Shown here one piece after another: positions 1-11,997 of a DNA stretch of 64,000 bases. The translations under genes were made by a program, and so were the position numbers. The notes beneath the pieces were generated by a model. The model saw only the letters and a program-made list of their open reading frames with translations, was not told the origin of the DNA and made no database searches. Position 1 is the first letter of the stretch, and each line of letters begins with the position of its first letter. The stretch comes from Echinometra lucunter (taxonomy: Eukaryota > Echinodermata > Echinoidea > Camarodonta > Echinometridae): assembly GCA_029962745.1 (NCBI GenBank), contig JAPZVO010000103.1, positions 28,328-92,327 of the forward strand, in the 5' to 3' direction.

Positions 1-645
1 TAATTCATTTTTAGCATTCAGTTTAGCACTTTGAGCAGTCAAATTCAAGGGTCAATATAAAGTTTTTGATTATTATACGCTTTTTACAGCTCATTTATTT
101 TTTCTTTCAAGTTCGTATTTTTTTCTTTTGTAAATATTCAATGACAGATAATTATATTCAGCTAAAAATCAGAATATGAGTTATGTCGGAATTGACGTAT
201 CCGACATACTAATGATCATGATGATTTATAGGATTCATCTTTGGGTCATTAATGACCTGTTCTTTGTCATTTCAAAATCTGACAATATGACGATTTAGGT
301 TTAATTGTTTTAAACAAACATTCATCTACACTTGATGGTCGCAAGAGGTTGACAAATCTTCATGTTAAGATTTTTTTTCTCGTGTTTCATCATGATAAAG
401 GAAAAGTTCTTGAAAATAAAATGTAATTTTGATTGGGGTGGGGACTCGTGTCCAAAATTTTGAGCAGGATTTCTTATTTAGCCTGTAGTCAGAGGGGCGA
501 TTGGGGCTCCCTCATCCCCTTGCCCCAGATATGTGTGTCCATGAAGCGCCAGCACATAGCCCCGGTCTTCGCTCCCTCTAACTCAATTTCTGATCACGGC
601 CCATATTGTGAAAATACGTAGGTATGCCATTAAATATCATAGCAG
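1..645. other. No gene seen
   Basis: AT-rich DNA. A 62-codon frame at 433-621 has no recognisable domain or splice support. No exon continuing the minus-strand gene could be found here. Confidence 0.5.
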
Positions 646-819
646 CAGGCGTAGGTCTACAAGGGGGGGGGGGGGGGGGGGCCTTTGGGGGCTCCCCCAA
701 GAAAGTGGATGATAAAAGTGCAATTTTGATTTCATATATATTGAAATACATTACAATCCTCTAAAGCCCCAGCAGTCCCCCCCCCCCCCCCCCCAGGTTT
801 TGCTCTAGAACCACGCCTG
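646..819. mobile_element. hAT-type MITE, 174 bp
   Basis: The ends are CAGGCGTAGG and ACCACGCCTG, with an exact 8-bp duplication CATAGCAG on each side. Long G and C runs lie inside each end, so the element can fold back on itself. There is no coding content. Confidence 0.82.
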
Positions 820-1232
820 CATAGCAGGATAGACCATACTGATAAATCATGCATTCATTTGTTAGCATTATTTATTACTGTAAATGTCAAAAATTAAAAA
901 GACCAACAAAAATACAGATAGACAAACTAAAACAAAAGTGATGCATTACTTCCCGCTAACTTGAATGAACATGTTTGGAATATGAATGCCGGTTGTTAAT
1001 TTGAATGCTGGAAATGACGCCTCGACAAGTGGTGACGAATTTAAATACTACTTCAGCAGTTTCTAAATTGAACCCAAAATTATATATCTATGAAACCCAA
1101 AATACTAAATCAAATAATTCAACTGGAAAATTAAATGACAACATGAGAAAATCGTTTGGGGCGAATTTAAGTGCAGATAAAATGAATTTGAATGACAAAC
1201 TTGCGAATTTGGCGGGGAAATCCTTTACATAC

Positions 1233-1362
1233 CGCCAAGACGAAGGAGTAGACGATGGACTGTATTATTTGTCCGTGAGCTGAAAGGGACTCATCGTCTT
1301 CTTCGAGCTCCTGATCAAGGCAGTATTCCATGATATTCTTCAAATATGCCGAGCTGGATTTC
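1233..1362 (-). CDS. Coding exon 6 (last one identified) of the helical-protein gene
   Basis: One base plus 43 codons (KSSSAYLKNIMEYCLDQE onward, ending YSFVLA). The acceptor is ACGCTTCAG and the donor-like GTATGT follows in phase 0. If GTATGT is not used, the frame runs 21 more codons to a TAA near 1168, with no AATAAA nearby. If it is used, the next exon should lie at lower coordinates or outside the window; I could not find it in 1-1232. A plus-strand frame at 1005-1283 overlaps this exon and is treated as a shadow. Confidence 0.75.
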
Positions 1363-2436
1363 CTGAAGCGTAAAAATATATATGAATTCTCTTCTATAGG
1401 TTTGATTTTTTGTTTGATTGATTTCCGTTTCTATCTGAAAAAAAAGAAAATAATTCAAGCATTTATAAAAGATAACAACTAACAATACAATAATGTTTAG
1501 GGAAGTTTATGTTTGCCGCCCCTTAGGTAGGACAACCTATGAAATAAAATTACTATTGCAGATAAAAGCATAGAAACATAAGAGATCCAGAAAGGTTTTG
1601 AAAGGGAATTCAGACAACAAATATATAATAGATGAAAATATTTCAATGAAATGGATATCTCTGTCTAAACAAGAAAATTGGTATAATATGACTGTCTTGC
1701 AGTCCCGTTACTATTATTTCACAGGCGTACATAGTACGATAGCGTTATTTTTCTGGTTTTCTAATCCTAAGTTTCTCGTTATTCTAGCCAAGTTGGCTAA
1801 GCCATATTAGTTTTCATCAGGACTATGCATTTATATGCATTAGGTCTTTTTTATAACAGATTAAAGCCGCCCATCCCCTAAATTTCTTATTCAAAACATA
1901 AACAGATTAAGGAATACAGGTAAGAATAAAAATGGCATTGCCTATTAAAACTGGCTAACACTGATGAATACATGTATTTATTATTGCTTTTTTAGTGAAA
2001 GAAGACATGTAGTTTCTGAGGGGTGTATACACGCAGTAACAAAAATAAACTAACCCTGAAACTCCTTCGAAAAAGAGCATTGGTAGCAAAAGGAAATTTC
2101 AGAAATTTTCAGTTTTTTTCTTCTTGAATTTAGTTGACATTCAAGTGTGATACCTTAGTGCTGCACTTTGTGTACAAAATGTAATACTAAAAAGTCATGT
2201 ACATGATATAGGTAACATATCCTCAATATTCGGTTTCACAAAACTTTCCGAGCACGTTGCATTTTACGGAGGGGGTGGATCTCTAAAGAAATACACAGGT
2301 ATCAGGAAAGGAGTTATGAAGTCGACCCCCCCCCCCCCCCATCAATGGCTAAATAAGAAATAAGTAATAAGTAATGAACCAATTATTGTATTACAAAAGT
2401 GACGCTCCCCTTCAACTCAGGGCCACAAGTTACACC

Positions 2437-2659
2437 CAGGGCCGTACGCAGAAATTTTTTTCCGGGGGGGGGGGGTGTAAAAAATTTTCGAAGAAGCTCA
2501 AAAGCGAGGGAGTGAAGCTGGTCACGAGGACACTTTTACATTTTTAAAAGTGAAATTGAACGATTTGGTGCACACTTTTGGTGGATTTTGTGAAAACTTT
2601 CAGTAAAAAAATGTAAGTTTTCAAAATCCCCCCCCCCCCCCCCGCTGCGTACGGCCATG
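2437..2659. mobile_element. hAT-type MITE, 223 bp, in intron 5
   Basis: The ends are CAGGGCCGTACGCAG and CTGCGTACGGCCATG, with an exact 8-bp duplication GTTACACC. G-run and C-run blocks sit at about 2464 and 2628. It lies in the intron between exons 5 and 6 of the minus-strand gene. Confidence 0.87.
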
Positions 2660-2733
2660 GTTACACCACTTTTGCTAGATATGAATGCACAAAATTAATG
2701 TTACCGGTTGATTACGTAGAGCTGTCTTCTTAC

Positions 2734-2873
2734 CCAGCATTGCTTAGGATGCTGTTGCTGCAAATCGCCCTTGCTAATGCTTTGTGGTCTTTGTTCTCTT
2801 CCAAATCAACGTCGTCCTGGCGTAACCATTTGTCAAAGGTTTCCATTACTTTGGCAATCAGATCTTCACTGTC
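2734..2873 (-). CDS. Coding exon 5 of the helical-protein gene
   Basis: This exon has 46 codons plus two bases (DSEDLIAKVMETFDKWL onward). The acceptor is ATTACTACCAG and the donor a near-ideal GTAAGA. It starts in phase 0 and ends in phase 2, and the spare GG joins the next exon's G to give Gly. The middle is acidic (DDVDLEEN), followed by a helix LARAICSNSIL. The 1,371-bp intron that follows contains a 223-bp hAT-type MITE with an intact 8-bp duplication. Confidence 0.8.
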
Positions 2874-3384
2874 CTGGTAGTAATATTCAGAAGAGACTCA
2901 CATCTATATAGTAAAACTTATGGTTAGAAGATCCGGAGATCGATATGTCGGTCTCGTGAAACTCCAGGTGTACTTTGGAAGCTCGGGGCTCATTCAAGGA
3001 CAGTCTTTATAAGGGTGATGATGACATTTATTGTGAGTTTGCACAATACAAGCCTGGCTTTTTAGCATTCCCCTCCATTTTCAACGTTTATTTATGCTTA
3101 ATTTGTAAAATTTCACTTGGACAATTTCTTATGTAATGATTATGTAATTATTTTGTATGTACAATTATGTATGTTGTACAACCATGTATGTTATTTTGAG
3201 TTGAAAATTATGTATGTTATATCTGAGTTGAAAATGGAAAAAATAAATGTAATGAAATGAAATGAAATGAAATGAAATGAGTTCCCTTGCCAAATATGAG
3301 CCGATATATATGTAAAATATTTGACTGTACCATTCAAAAACATGCATTGGCATTTTTTTAAATCAATGCCCCTCCCGTATGCCA

Positions 3385-3634
3385 CACTCTAAAAACAAAC
3401 TAATCAAACTTGATTAGGATCCAGATCAACCGGGGACTTACTAGGTTTTATTCAAATTTTGAATAGATTTTATTCAATTTTAACAGATTCTATTCATTCT
3501 TCGTTAGATTTCATTCAATTCTGAGCAGAAACTAATGAAAAATGAATAGAATCTATTCAAAATTTGAATAGAAACTACGAAGTCCCCGGTTTATTCGGAC
3601 CCTAATCGAATTTGATTGGTTTGTTTTCAGAGTG
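3385..3634. mobile_element. CACTCT-ended MITE, 250 bp
   Basis: The arms are CACTCTAAAAACAAACTAAT and ATTGGTTTGTTTTCAGAGTG. The inner arms GGGGACTTACTAGG / TACGAAGTCCCCGG and repeated TATTCAAATTTTGAATAGA make it almost wholly palindromic. Confidence 0.78.
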
Positions 3635-3683
3635 CACATAATTGACTAAAATCACAAGCATAATATTCCCGGGTGCAAATCTT

Positions 3684-4802
3684 GGTTCATATTCATGAAA
3701 CCTCACTAAGTCTAGCTGGCAACTGAAATGGTCCTTATATGGTCACTTACTAAGCCTAGTTGCAGACTGAATGTTTTTCACAAACCCTCTTATTAGCTGC
3801 TAATATTTCCTAGCTCATAAACATACATGAATTTTTCTTCACCTACCAGGTATGGACTTACTCATCCAGTCCTAGTAGTAATGAAAGAGATTCCCCATGA
3901 TTATTCAGATGCATGGCACTATTCAGGAGACTATTGTTATCTACTGTATTCATCTCTAGTTGCTTGCGAAGCTTGGTTTGCAACTAATAATGTTATTCAC
4001 AAAATCTTACTAAGCTCAGTTGCCAATAATCTTCCTTGCCAGAGTTATACATGATAAATTTGTATCGTTATAAAGAAATAACCCACTAAAATTGCGATCA
4101 ATCTGAAAGAGCCTGATCTATTATATATCAAATATTGGAGAGATATGCAAAGGAAATGAAAGGGCTCTGTGTATATCACAAAACTAATAGGAACAGTTTG
4201 TTATTATGAATAAAATCTTTTCAAGTAAATAGGACTACAATTTTGTCAAGTTTCAATGACATAGGACATATTAAGTATTCTTAGTAGGAACCTAAAGTGC
4301 TGTAATAGCGAGGAGAGTTTTGTAAATAGTAGAGCTCTGTCGACCTTTGCCATGTGTGCGAAGAGAGCGTGTCTTCCTAGACAAGAAATGTCATCAACTG
4401 ATCGATATTTTTAGTGATGCCCAACTGATGCAGAGGTAAAGATCTTCTCGGGAATCTATAATGGAAATTTAACTTCCAAAGATCCAACTTGGGCAATACC
4501 AGTTATAGCCATGCGTAGCCAAATACATTTGTGATCACACACTGTGTACAAATCAATGCAATGTATTTTCTAATAGCCCCCCCCCCCCCCCCCCTTCCCC
4601 AAGTTCATCCATGTCCACAAGAAAGGCATTACAAAGGCATCACCTGAAGTTACTCAGGCAAGCAACTATATGCAACTAGATGAAATAGATGCCCCTAACA
4701 AGTTTGCAACTAGGGAATTTAACTGGCAACTAAGGCTTACTATACTCGGCAACCATCATGACTAGCTTAGCACTGCTTAGTAAGGTTTCATGAATGTGGC
4801 CT
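3684..4802. mobile_element. TIR element of 1.1 kb with subterminal repeats
   Basis: The ends are inverted copies of a CATTCATGAAACCTYACTAAG motif (left about 3684, right to 4802). Several scattered TAGTTGCAAACT and CTTAGTAA motifs lie near both ends. A C run at 4578-4594 is internal. No transposase. Confidence 0.6.
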
Positions 4803-5105
4803 CTGAACTTTAAAACATAACTGCCAGTGGACCTTGTGTCAAATTGTTATTAGGCCTACATTTTAACGCTAACTACACTTGGTGTTTGAAAAAAAAAGAA
4901 ACTCAACTTTGAAAATTCCTGTAAATAGATGATGTATTTAGCGGTACTGAATTTCATATGATACAGTGATTCATGTATTTTCTAACAGTAACTTTTTTTA
5001 GGTTTCTTGGGTTACGCATTACTGAACACCGTTGTTTTCAAAGTTTTGTGCAGAATCCCATGTGTTTCACTTTCTTGTAAACATAATAGGAAGGGTTTGA
5101 GTTGA

Positions 5106-5429
5106 ATGGCTTTGTCTTCGCTTGGTAGCCATCCGTCATTAAAAAACTCATTTGGTGAGACTGAATTTACGCATTAACAGAGTCTTATGAACTTCACTAA
5201 CATGAAACAAGTCATGGCTTTGTCTTCGCTTGGTAGCCATCCGTCATTAAAAAACTCATTTGGTGAGACTGAATTTACGCATTAACAGAGTCTTATGAAC
5301 TTCACTAACATGAAACAAGTCATGGCTTTGTCTTCGCTTGGTAGCCATCCGTCATTAAAAAGCTCATTTGGTGAGACTGAATTTATGCATTAACAGAGTC
5401 TTATGAACTTCACTAACATGAAACAAGTC
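5106..5429. repeat. Minisatellite, three 108-bp units
   Basis: Units start at 5106, 5214 and 5322 (ATGGCTTTGTCTTCGCTTGG). They differ at about two positions in total (AAAAAACTC to AAAAAGCTC, ACGC to ATGC). The period is a multiple of three, but all frames contain stops, so it is not coding. Confidence 0.92.
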
Positions 5430-5900
5430 ATAAATCTTGATCTAGAAGAAGTGAGATCTTTAGAAAGAAGAGAGAGCATGTTCGTTAATCTAAAGTGGTG
5501 CAGGCATCTTCCAGAAGTTAAAACAAGACATTTGTAAAAATAAGCAACGTGAAATCTTCACGCATAAATATATTGCTTTTTGGATTTTCCTCTGTTATGC
5601 CCTTTTTTTGCTTTGCATTGCTTTGGGATCTTGCCAGGCTTTAATTTTGATGTGCACAGGTTGTTTGGTAGGCTAACGTCACAATTTAACCAGATCGCCT
5701 TCTTGCAAAAGTTTCTCTTCTGAAATGGCTTTCTAGAACAGAAACCCCAGAAGCATAGGGAGATATTAAACATCTCTGATACAAATTTGAACAACAAATT
5801 TGTCCATGTAGAAAACTGGATCACCCAGACCGTTTGACAAAAGGCTTCTCACGAACATAACGCCTAAAGTCTTTTGCAAGAAAGTGAACCACCTGGGATT

Positions 5901-6371
5901 TAGCCTTTTGACAAGGTCCCTTGTCCCCGTGTCTGATGTGATTTTTTTTTTTATATCAGACGCCGAGCGACTAATACTGCTTTCACATCAAGGTACGGTC
6001 GCTGCGACCGTACCCAGCGACCGATCGGACGTGCTTTCACACCTCCGTCAAAATTTGGTCAGGCCCAGAGCGATCGGTCGCTGTATAGCTGACCTAGCCG
6101 GAAGCGGAAGTAGAGATAGTGCGTAGGCATGTATGGGGGTCATTGCATTTCGATCGGTCGCTGAGTACGATGTGCTTTCACATCTAGCTTGCATCGGTCG
6201 CGATCGGTCGCTGAAGTACCTCAGCGACCGTACTCAGCGACCGATGAAATGCTGTCACATTATGATTTCATCGGTCGCAGCGACCGTACCTTGGTGTGAA
6301 AGCAGTATAAAAGGAGACTAATCGCGAAAGCTCGCTCGCGACTGACGTCGCTCAATCGCACTTTCACTAGG

Positions 6372-6409
<38 letters not shown>

Positions 6410-6482
6410 TCTCTCCGTCGCCTGCTAGTCTCGTCTCAGCCACTGAAAATAACCTGAGTCGCGAGGCCTTGTCAAAAGGCTA
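5901..6482. mobile_element. Two-layer TIR structure
   Basis: The outer arms TAGCCTTTTGACAAGG and CCTTGTCAAAAGGCTA are exact inverted copies. Inside, 5976-6306 is a second palindromic element with ends ACTGCTTTCACATC / GTGTGAAAGCAGT and repeated GGTCGCTGCGACCGTAC blocks. A (CT)n tract (6373-6402) lies between the inner element and the right outer arm. Confidence 0.72.
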
Positions 6483-6490
6483 CCTAAGAT

Positions 6491-6607
6491 GCTACTACTA
6501 CTACTACTACTACTACTACTCCTGCTGCTACTACTACTACTACTACTACTGCTACTACTACTACTGCTACTACTACTACTACTACTGCTACTGCTACTGC
6601 TACTACT
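6491..6607. repeat. (CTA)n/(CTG)n trinucleotide tract
   Basis: Uninterrupted runs of CTACTA with scattered CTG units in an intron of the minus-strand gene. Confidence 0.95.
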
Positions 6608-6764
6608 AAAAGCATTTCAAAACGTGGAGAAAAGATGAGATCCATTTAGGAAAAATGACTTTCTGCATACGGCTCTTCCGTTTGCAAAACGCATATAAAA
6701 CGTGGCTTGAATCTTGCTGGTACATAATTGTTTTCACTATCTACTTCACTTCACTTCACCTATA

Positions 6765-6899
6765 CACTCGGTAATGTTAAATTGGTGTTAAATCAACACC
6801 ACTGGTGTTTATATATGACAACACCACCATCAGAGTGGTCCTATATAAACACCAGTGGTGTTAATATAACACCACTTTAACACCACCGTTTTTGCAGTG
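6765..6899. mobile_element. CACT-ended palindromic MITE, 135 bp
   Basis: The ends are CACTCGGTAATG and GTTTTTGCAGTG, with TA on each side. The interior is rich in AACACCACTGGTGTT palindromes. The TA flank is compatible with a mariner-type target. Confidence 0.7.
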
Positions 6900-6996
6900 T
6901 AGGTTTATTAACCTTCCTGTAATGATTAGGCCTAATTTCATGATATTCTCAGCATTTACATGTGAAAATCTGTTCGAAAATAGTTAAATGATTTAC

Positions 6997-7126
6997 CTCC
7001 CACGTCAGTCCGCTGCAGTTAGCTATGGCAATAGCAACAACATGGTGCATTTCTGAGCCACTTTGAATGCACGACGCAAAAAGACGTCTGAAAGACCAAG
7101 CAACATCCTTGATGATTTTGTCACGA
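6997..7126 (-). CDS. Coding exon 4 of the helical-protein gene, with duplicated acceptor
   Basis: One base plus 43 codons, RDKIIKDVAWSFRRLF to LTWE. The acceptor is CATCGTAG and the donor is GTAAAT, leaving phase 0. The acceptor and the first ~15 bases of the exon lie inside a 352-bp tandem duplication (7112-7825), so a second copy of the same acceptor sits upstream in the intron near 7478-7480. Splicing there would read into non-coding sequence. The duplicated site may act as a decoy, or may be silent. The 4,123-bp intron to exon 5 carries the 3 x 108-bp minisatellite and several TIR elements. Confidence 0.78.
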
Positions 7127-7825
7127 CTACGATGGGAATAAAAAACGGGAAAGATAAATTCAATTAAAATGAAACAAACAAAAAAAGAAACAAACAAATG
7201 AACAAACAAAAACTATCAGGGTAACTGTGCCCTGGTTTACCCTGACCAAGCAGTTACACGGCCCTAGACAAATACACACCCCTTGGACAGTCTCACAAGG
7301 ACAGAGAAGTCACTTAGAAAATTCCCTACCCCCCTCCTACCCCCCCCCCCCCACACACACACACAACTATCGAAAAATCCTATAGCATGCATAATCTCCC
7401 TCTTTAGTTTTCTGAAACAGGTGAAGGCCCAGGGGAAAAAAAAAAATTCGCACAAATTTCCAAATGATTTTGTCACGACTACGATGGGAATAAAAAACGG
7501 GAAAGATAAATTCAATTAAAATGAAACAAAAAAAAAGAAAGAAACAAACAAATGAACAAACAAAAACTATCGGGGTAACTGTCCCCTGGTTTACCCTGAC
7601 CAAGCAGTTACACGGCCCTAGACAAATACACACCCCTTGGACAGTCTCACAAGGACAGAGAAGTCACTTAGAAAATTCCCTACCCCCCTCCTTCCCCCCT
7701 CCTACCCCCCCCCCACACACACACACAACTATCGAAAAATCCTATAGCATGCATAATCTCCCTTTTTAGTTTTCTGAAACAGGTGAAGGCCCAGGGGAAA
7801 AAAAATTCGCACAAATTTCCAAATG
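7112..7825. repeat. 352-bp tandem duplication across an intron-exon border
   Basis: 7112-7463 and 7464-7825 are near-identical, differing in homopolymer and (CA)n length and a few bases. The left copy includes the acceptor and the first ~15 bases of coding exon 4 (minus strand). Apparent open frames on both strands here are repeats of each other and not genes. Confidence 0.9.
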
Positions 7826-7835
7826 TGTAATGTAT

Positions 7836-8617
7836 AATAATGTTTTCACACTGCCGAAACGGAATATCCATGCCGTTATATTTCATGACGCTTCACTTTC
7901 AAAACGCTTCCAAAACGTTTCTGGTTTCTGTTCACACTGAACCAATGAAGTCCGTTTTGAGCGAAAGCGTAATATTACGGTGTGAGAGAGTGCGGAAATA
8001 CGTCATTACCCACCATGCATTTTGCTATCTCTAGCTATATATTTTTTTGTTTTATTTGATATATGTAACAAAACAAAACAGTTATTCAGAATAAAATGTA
8101 TAATTATTACTTAACTTATTGCAATTTGTTTAAATTTACTGAATAATTATTTTTTTTATTTGTATGTATAGTTTAATTTTTAAACTCACGTATGAATGCT
8201 AACGCGTTTGTTTCTTCATACATGATTCGCGTCCATGCAGCTAGTAGCGTCGAACGTACGCTGCACTGCCATGCCGATCCATGCAGCTCGCTAGCGCTGC
8301 GATCGAAGATAGTTTACCCGCGCTTTCACTCGTTTCCCGCATTTTCCAGGTTTTTGGTGGGAACCTGGTTGACCTTTGACATTTCATTCCGCTTTAATTC
8401 CTTTTTTCTGTACATACCAAAAAATAAAGCGTCATATTTGGAATATTCCGTTTTCAAAAACACCTCAAAACCTAGTGATAGACCTCACACGTAGATTACG
8501 GAATATTTGATTCCGTTTTCAAATATGACGCTTTGCCGAGTGTTCATACCAAAGCGTTTTTTTTTTCAAAAAACGCTTTTATTCCGTTATATTTGTTTGG
8601 TGTGAAAGTGGTATTAA
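7836..8617. mobile_element. TIR element, about 0.8 kb
   Basis: The ends are inverted TTTTCACACTGCC / GGTGTGAAAGTGG, with further inverted blocks (AAACGGAATAT / ATATTCCGTTTT and AAAACGCTT / AAGCGTTTT). The middle (8190-8350) is GC-richer. No recognisable coding domain. Confidence 0.55.
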
Positions 8618-8882
8618 GGTATATAAGGGGGTTAAAGGGCACCGGAAGTTTATCCTATACAGTATCCGCCACTGGACGGAAGGGGGAAGAATTAACTGTC
8701 CGGGATAAATTCCCGCGGTGCTAGTCCAGGGCTTGTTGTCCTCGAGTTGTTATTGCTGTGCTCACGCTATACATTGTTAATGTCCTGTAAATATATATAT
8801 GTCTGTTACATCACAAAAGTTGATAAAAGCAGCACTGATATTAAATAAATATATTTTCTTTGTTATGTAAAATCATATTATA

Positions 8883-8913
<31 letters not shown>

Positions 8914-8916
<3 letters not shown>

Positions 8917-9185
8917 GATAGCGTCGGTTCTGACTCTCGTCTTTGAATCAGAGGGTCGTGGGTTCGAATCCCAGCCATGGCGTTAATTTCCTTCAGCAAG
9001 AAATTCATCCACAACGTGCTGCACTCAACCCAGGTGAGGTGAATGGGTACCTGTCAGGAATTCATTCCTTGAAATGTTTGTGCTGTAAAAGGCTGCCGGG
9101 CTAAAGCTCGGGTAATAATATCCAAGTCCTTTGGAAACGCATAGACACGTTATATCATAATGTGATATGAGCTATACAAGAACTG
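8914..9185 (+). mobile_element. tRNA-derived SINE
   Basis: The tRNA-like head has a B box GGGTTCGAATCCC and an anticodon arm like tRNA-Gln (CTTTGAATC). The body matches the SINE at 60.0 kb: CACTCAACCCAGGTGAGGT, GAATGGGTACCTG, AAAGGCTGCCGGGCTAAAGC, TAATAATATCCAA and GATATGAGCTATACAAGAAC. It is flanked on both sides by long (TA)n tracts. Confidence 0.82.
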
Positions 9186-9194
9186 CATATTACT

Positions 9195-9219
9195 ATTATA
9201 TATATATATATATATATAT

Positions 9220-9270
<51 letters not shown>
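9195..9270. repeat. (TA)n microsatellite
   Basis: A long TA run after the SINE. Matching TA runs lie at 8886-8916, 12604-12660 and 12882-12926. Confidence 0.95.
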
Positions 9271-9278
<8 letters not shown>

Positions 9279-9809
9279 AACAAACCAACAAAAGTCAATG
9301 AGAAGAGTTGACTCAATAAGGCATTGTTAATTGCCAGTAAGAATATATTTAATCCAAATTTTCGGGGCTTCCCCTTTCCTCAGGTATAAGGACGATATTT
9401 CAAAATATTTTCAGGAGATTGTCATACCGATGGAAAGCCCAAAGACTCTTCTATCAGAGCCAACCAAAAAATCTCAACGTCTCTTGACGGAATAAGCCTC
9501 AAATCTTTTGTTTGAGGTGTTTGACTATTGTTTGACAACCGAGGACTATTGTTCTCAGGAACTTTCTTAGTTCACTGTCCTCGCTTGCAAAGCTATACAA
9601 ACCCACACAAACATACTCACGCACACGCACCCATATAAGTTCGGGGAACCATCCCCCTCCTCGTAATGAGGACCTGTCTACGACAATGTCAAGGACAGTC
9701 CGTGTGCAGATGATAATAATGATCAAATCAAACTGATTTTGTATAACCAAAATACACGAGGAAAAATAACAAAAGAAAACTACTGATTGCATGTTCACGC
9801 AAAACTGAC

Positions 9810-9922
9810 CTGCAAGCTTTCAACATGGCTTTAATGTTATCTTCCAGTGCTCTCTCCGTAGCTTTACAATCGATTGGTTCCTCCAGGATATGAGTTATCT
9901 GCTCGATGGTATGCTCATGACC
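9810..9922 (-). CDS. Coding exon 3 of the helical-protein gene
   Basis: This exon has 37 codons plus two bases. It starts in phase 0 after an ACTGTAG acceptor (GHEHTIEQITHILEE) and ends at donor GTCAGT in phase 2. The two spare bases plus the first base of exon 4 make a Ser codon. The composition is helical (EQITHIL, ERALEDNIKAMLKA). It is too short to stand out as an open frame and is recognised only through the splice phases. The upstream intron of 2,296 bp holds a hAT-type element and a long foldback element. Confidence 0.78.
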
Positions 9923-10148
9923 CTACAGTAATGAATTAGAAAACGTTGATTAATGCAGAGGTGATGATAGATATTCTTGCCAGATAGATACTGAAATAGC
10001 AATCTTGGGAATCCCACATCATATCAATATTCATCATTATTTTGGCAAATTCAAATCCTGCTCTTTAATTTATTTTTTTTTCTATAATTAGTGCTTTTAT
10101 TTTTGTGATTACGTATTATATATACATATATGTATGTATGATATACAT

Positions 10149-11428
10149 CAGTGGCGTAATGAGCCAAAATATTTGGGGGGGCTCAATCTTTGCGAGGAGC
10201 GAAGCGACCAACCCTGAGGGAGTGCAGCGACCGAGCCGGGGTACCCCCCCCCCCTTCACGATACGGAGCTTTTTCATTTTTTTGACTTAAATTCCAACTT
10301 CAGTTCAGTTCAATTTTTATTTTCTCTCATTTCCAAAAAAAGGATTTCATTTTAGTGGGGCGGTAGTGAGCACGCAAGCGTGTGATTCACTTAATGAGCG
10401 CGCGAAGCGCGCTCCCTAGGGGGGAGGGTGCAGGGAGGGGGGAGTTTCCGCCCTCCCTTGCGAAGCGCGGAAGCTCTGACGTTTGATGACATGTACTCTT
10501 ATGGATAAACGTGTCATGAATCTACCGACCGGAAAAGGATATTTTTTCATGAACTTGGAAACATGATTATGAAAACATGCAGCCCAAATAATCTTCTTAA
10601 GTTTCAAACAAATGCCAGCGTTACACAAAATACTTTATTACTTATGATAATAATACAGACAAAGACACTATGAAATAAAAAGGACGAGCATGGAGAGGGT
10701 GTGATGCGGTGGGGTACCAGGATTTCACTCCCACAGTCATGACAGTGGCGTAGCTAGGATTTCATTTTAGTGGGAGCGGTTGTGAGTGCGCGAAGCGCGC
10801 TCCCTAGGGGAGGGTGCAGAGAGGGGGGAGTTTTCCCCCTCCCGCGCGAAGCGCGGAAGCTCCGACGTTTCTTTGAATTATTCCTTGTCTGCTCCCGCTC
10901 TGCTTACATTCTCTTACCTTTTTTATTTTCTCGCTTCTGCTTTTTTTCCTTCTACTTTTCCTTTCTTTTTTTTTTGTTGGTGTTTTGGAGGGGTGACAGC
11001 CCCCATCGTAACCCCCCCCCCCTTGCTATGCAAGTGCACTCCCATGGTAAAGGAGTTTTTTTGCAGTATTGATGGTTTGCAACTCTGTAAAAGAACACAT
11101 GGGACTGCAAACTTAAAGCACGTGTATAGTTTTGGTAAATCTAAGAATATTCATTATCAAAGTTTGAATCCATTGTCAGATAAACAGATAAAACCAAGTG
11201 TTATCTCATAAAACACATTAGTATTGATATTATGCGTGTTTTCTGCCTTGCTATGCATGCTATTTGGGAAATTGTGAATGCGTTACCTAATAGTAGAAAG
11301 GGAGTCTAGGGAGAAGTAATGAAATTCGTGTGATAATACTTATATAAAATTGAAAATAAACCATGGTTGAAATTTATTTGGGGGGGGGGGGCGCCAGCCC
11401 CCCCAAGCCCCCCTCCAGTACGCCAGTG
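10149..11428. mobile_element. hAT-type element with internally duplicated segment
   Basis: The ends are CAGTGGCGTAATG and AGTACGCCAGTG, flanked by ATATACAT on both sides (10141-10148 and 11429-11436). The flanks are AT-rich, so the duplication is slightly less decisive here than elsewhere. A second CAGTGGCGTAG start at about 10745 and a repeated GCGCGAAGCGCGCTCCCTAG block (10392, 10791) suggest a nested or duplicated copy. No transposase is visible. Confidence 0.75.
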
Positions 11429-11433
11429 ATATA

Positions 11434-11997
11434 CATATATGTATGTATATATGTACGTGAGATAAAAAAGCTATGGTACAAGATGACGCAGGTCTGGACC
11501 ACAAGATTGATAAGCTTTCGGCTGCTAGGCCTTCATCAGATTTATTTGCTATGTAATCAAAACGAAATAAAACAAAACAAATAAAACAAATTATGCTTGA
11601 CAGAACTAAAGGCAACAAAACGGAATCAAGATGATTATAAGTAAAGCAATATGATCAATGATAAACGTACAGAAAAATAAATGAAAGTTGTAAATCAATC
11701 GGAATAAGAAAGCGGTATGATTCAACGAAATTAGGAAAATGAAACTTAACATAAAGTACGCATTACCTGACTCAACGGTTGTAGCAAATGTAGAATGTGT
11801 GTAGTTTGTATCATGAGTGTGTTCCTGAGCTGCTCATCATTATAATTTATTTCATTTGTTTTGTTTTATTTTGTTCTGATTACATAGCAAATAAATCTGA
11901 TGAAGGCCTAGCAGCCGAAAGCTTATCAATCTTGTGGTCCAGACCTGCGTCATCTTGTACCATACCTTTTTTTGTCTTACGTATATACATATAAAAT
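11434..11997. mobile_element. Long foldback element (arms about 150 bp)
   Basis: 11440-11592 and 11845-11995 are inverted copies (GGTACAAGATGACGCAGGTC, TAAGCTTTCGGCTGCTAGGC) at about 95% identity around a 250-bp centre. The arm contains CTGATGAAGGCCTAGCAGCC followed by GAAAGC. It lies next to the hAT-type element ending at 11428. Confidence 0.8.

Noticed and set aside
1005..1283. 92-codon plus-strand frame
   Set aside because: It overlaps antisense coding exon 6, which has splice sites and phase support; the plus-strand frame has no domain.
5558..5824. 88-codon minus-strand frame with many Cys and Lys
   Set aside because: No domain and no convincing splice sites; it did not fit the phase chain of the surrounding minus-strand gene.
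11890..11925. CTGATGAAGGCCTAGCAGCC plus GAAAGC looks like a hammerhead ribozyme core, as found in Penelope-like elements
   Set aside because: The stem II and GAAA parts fit, but I could not pair stems I and III around a UH cleavage site on the same strand. A covariance-model search would decide.
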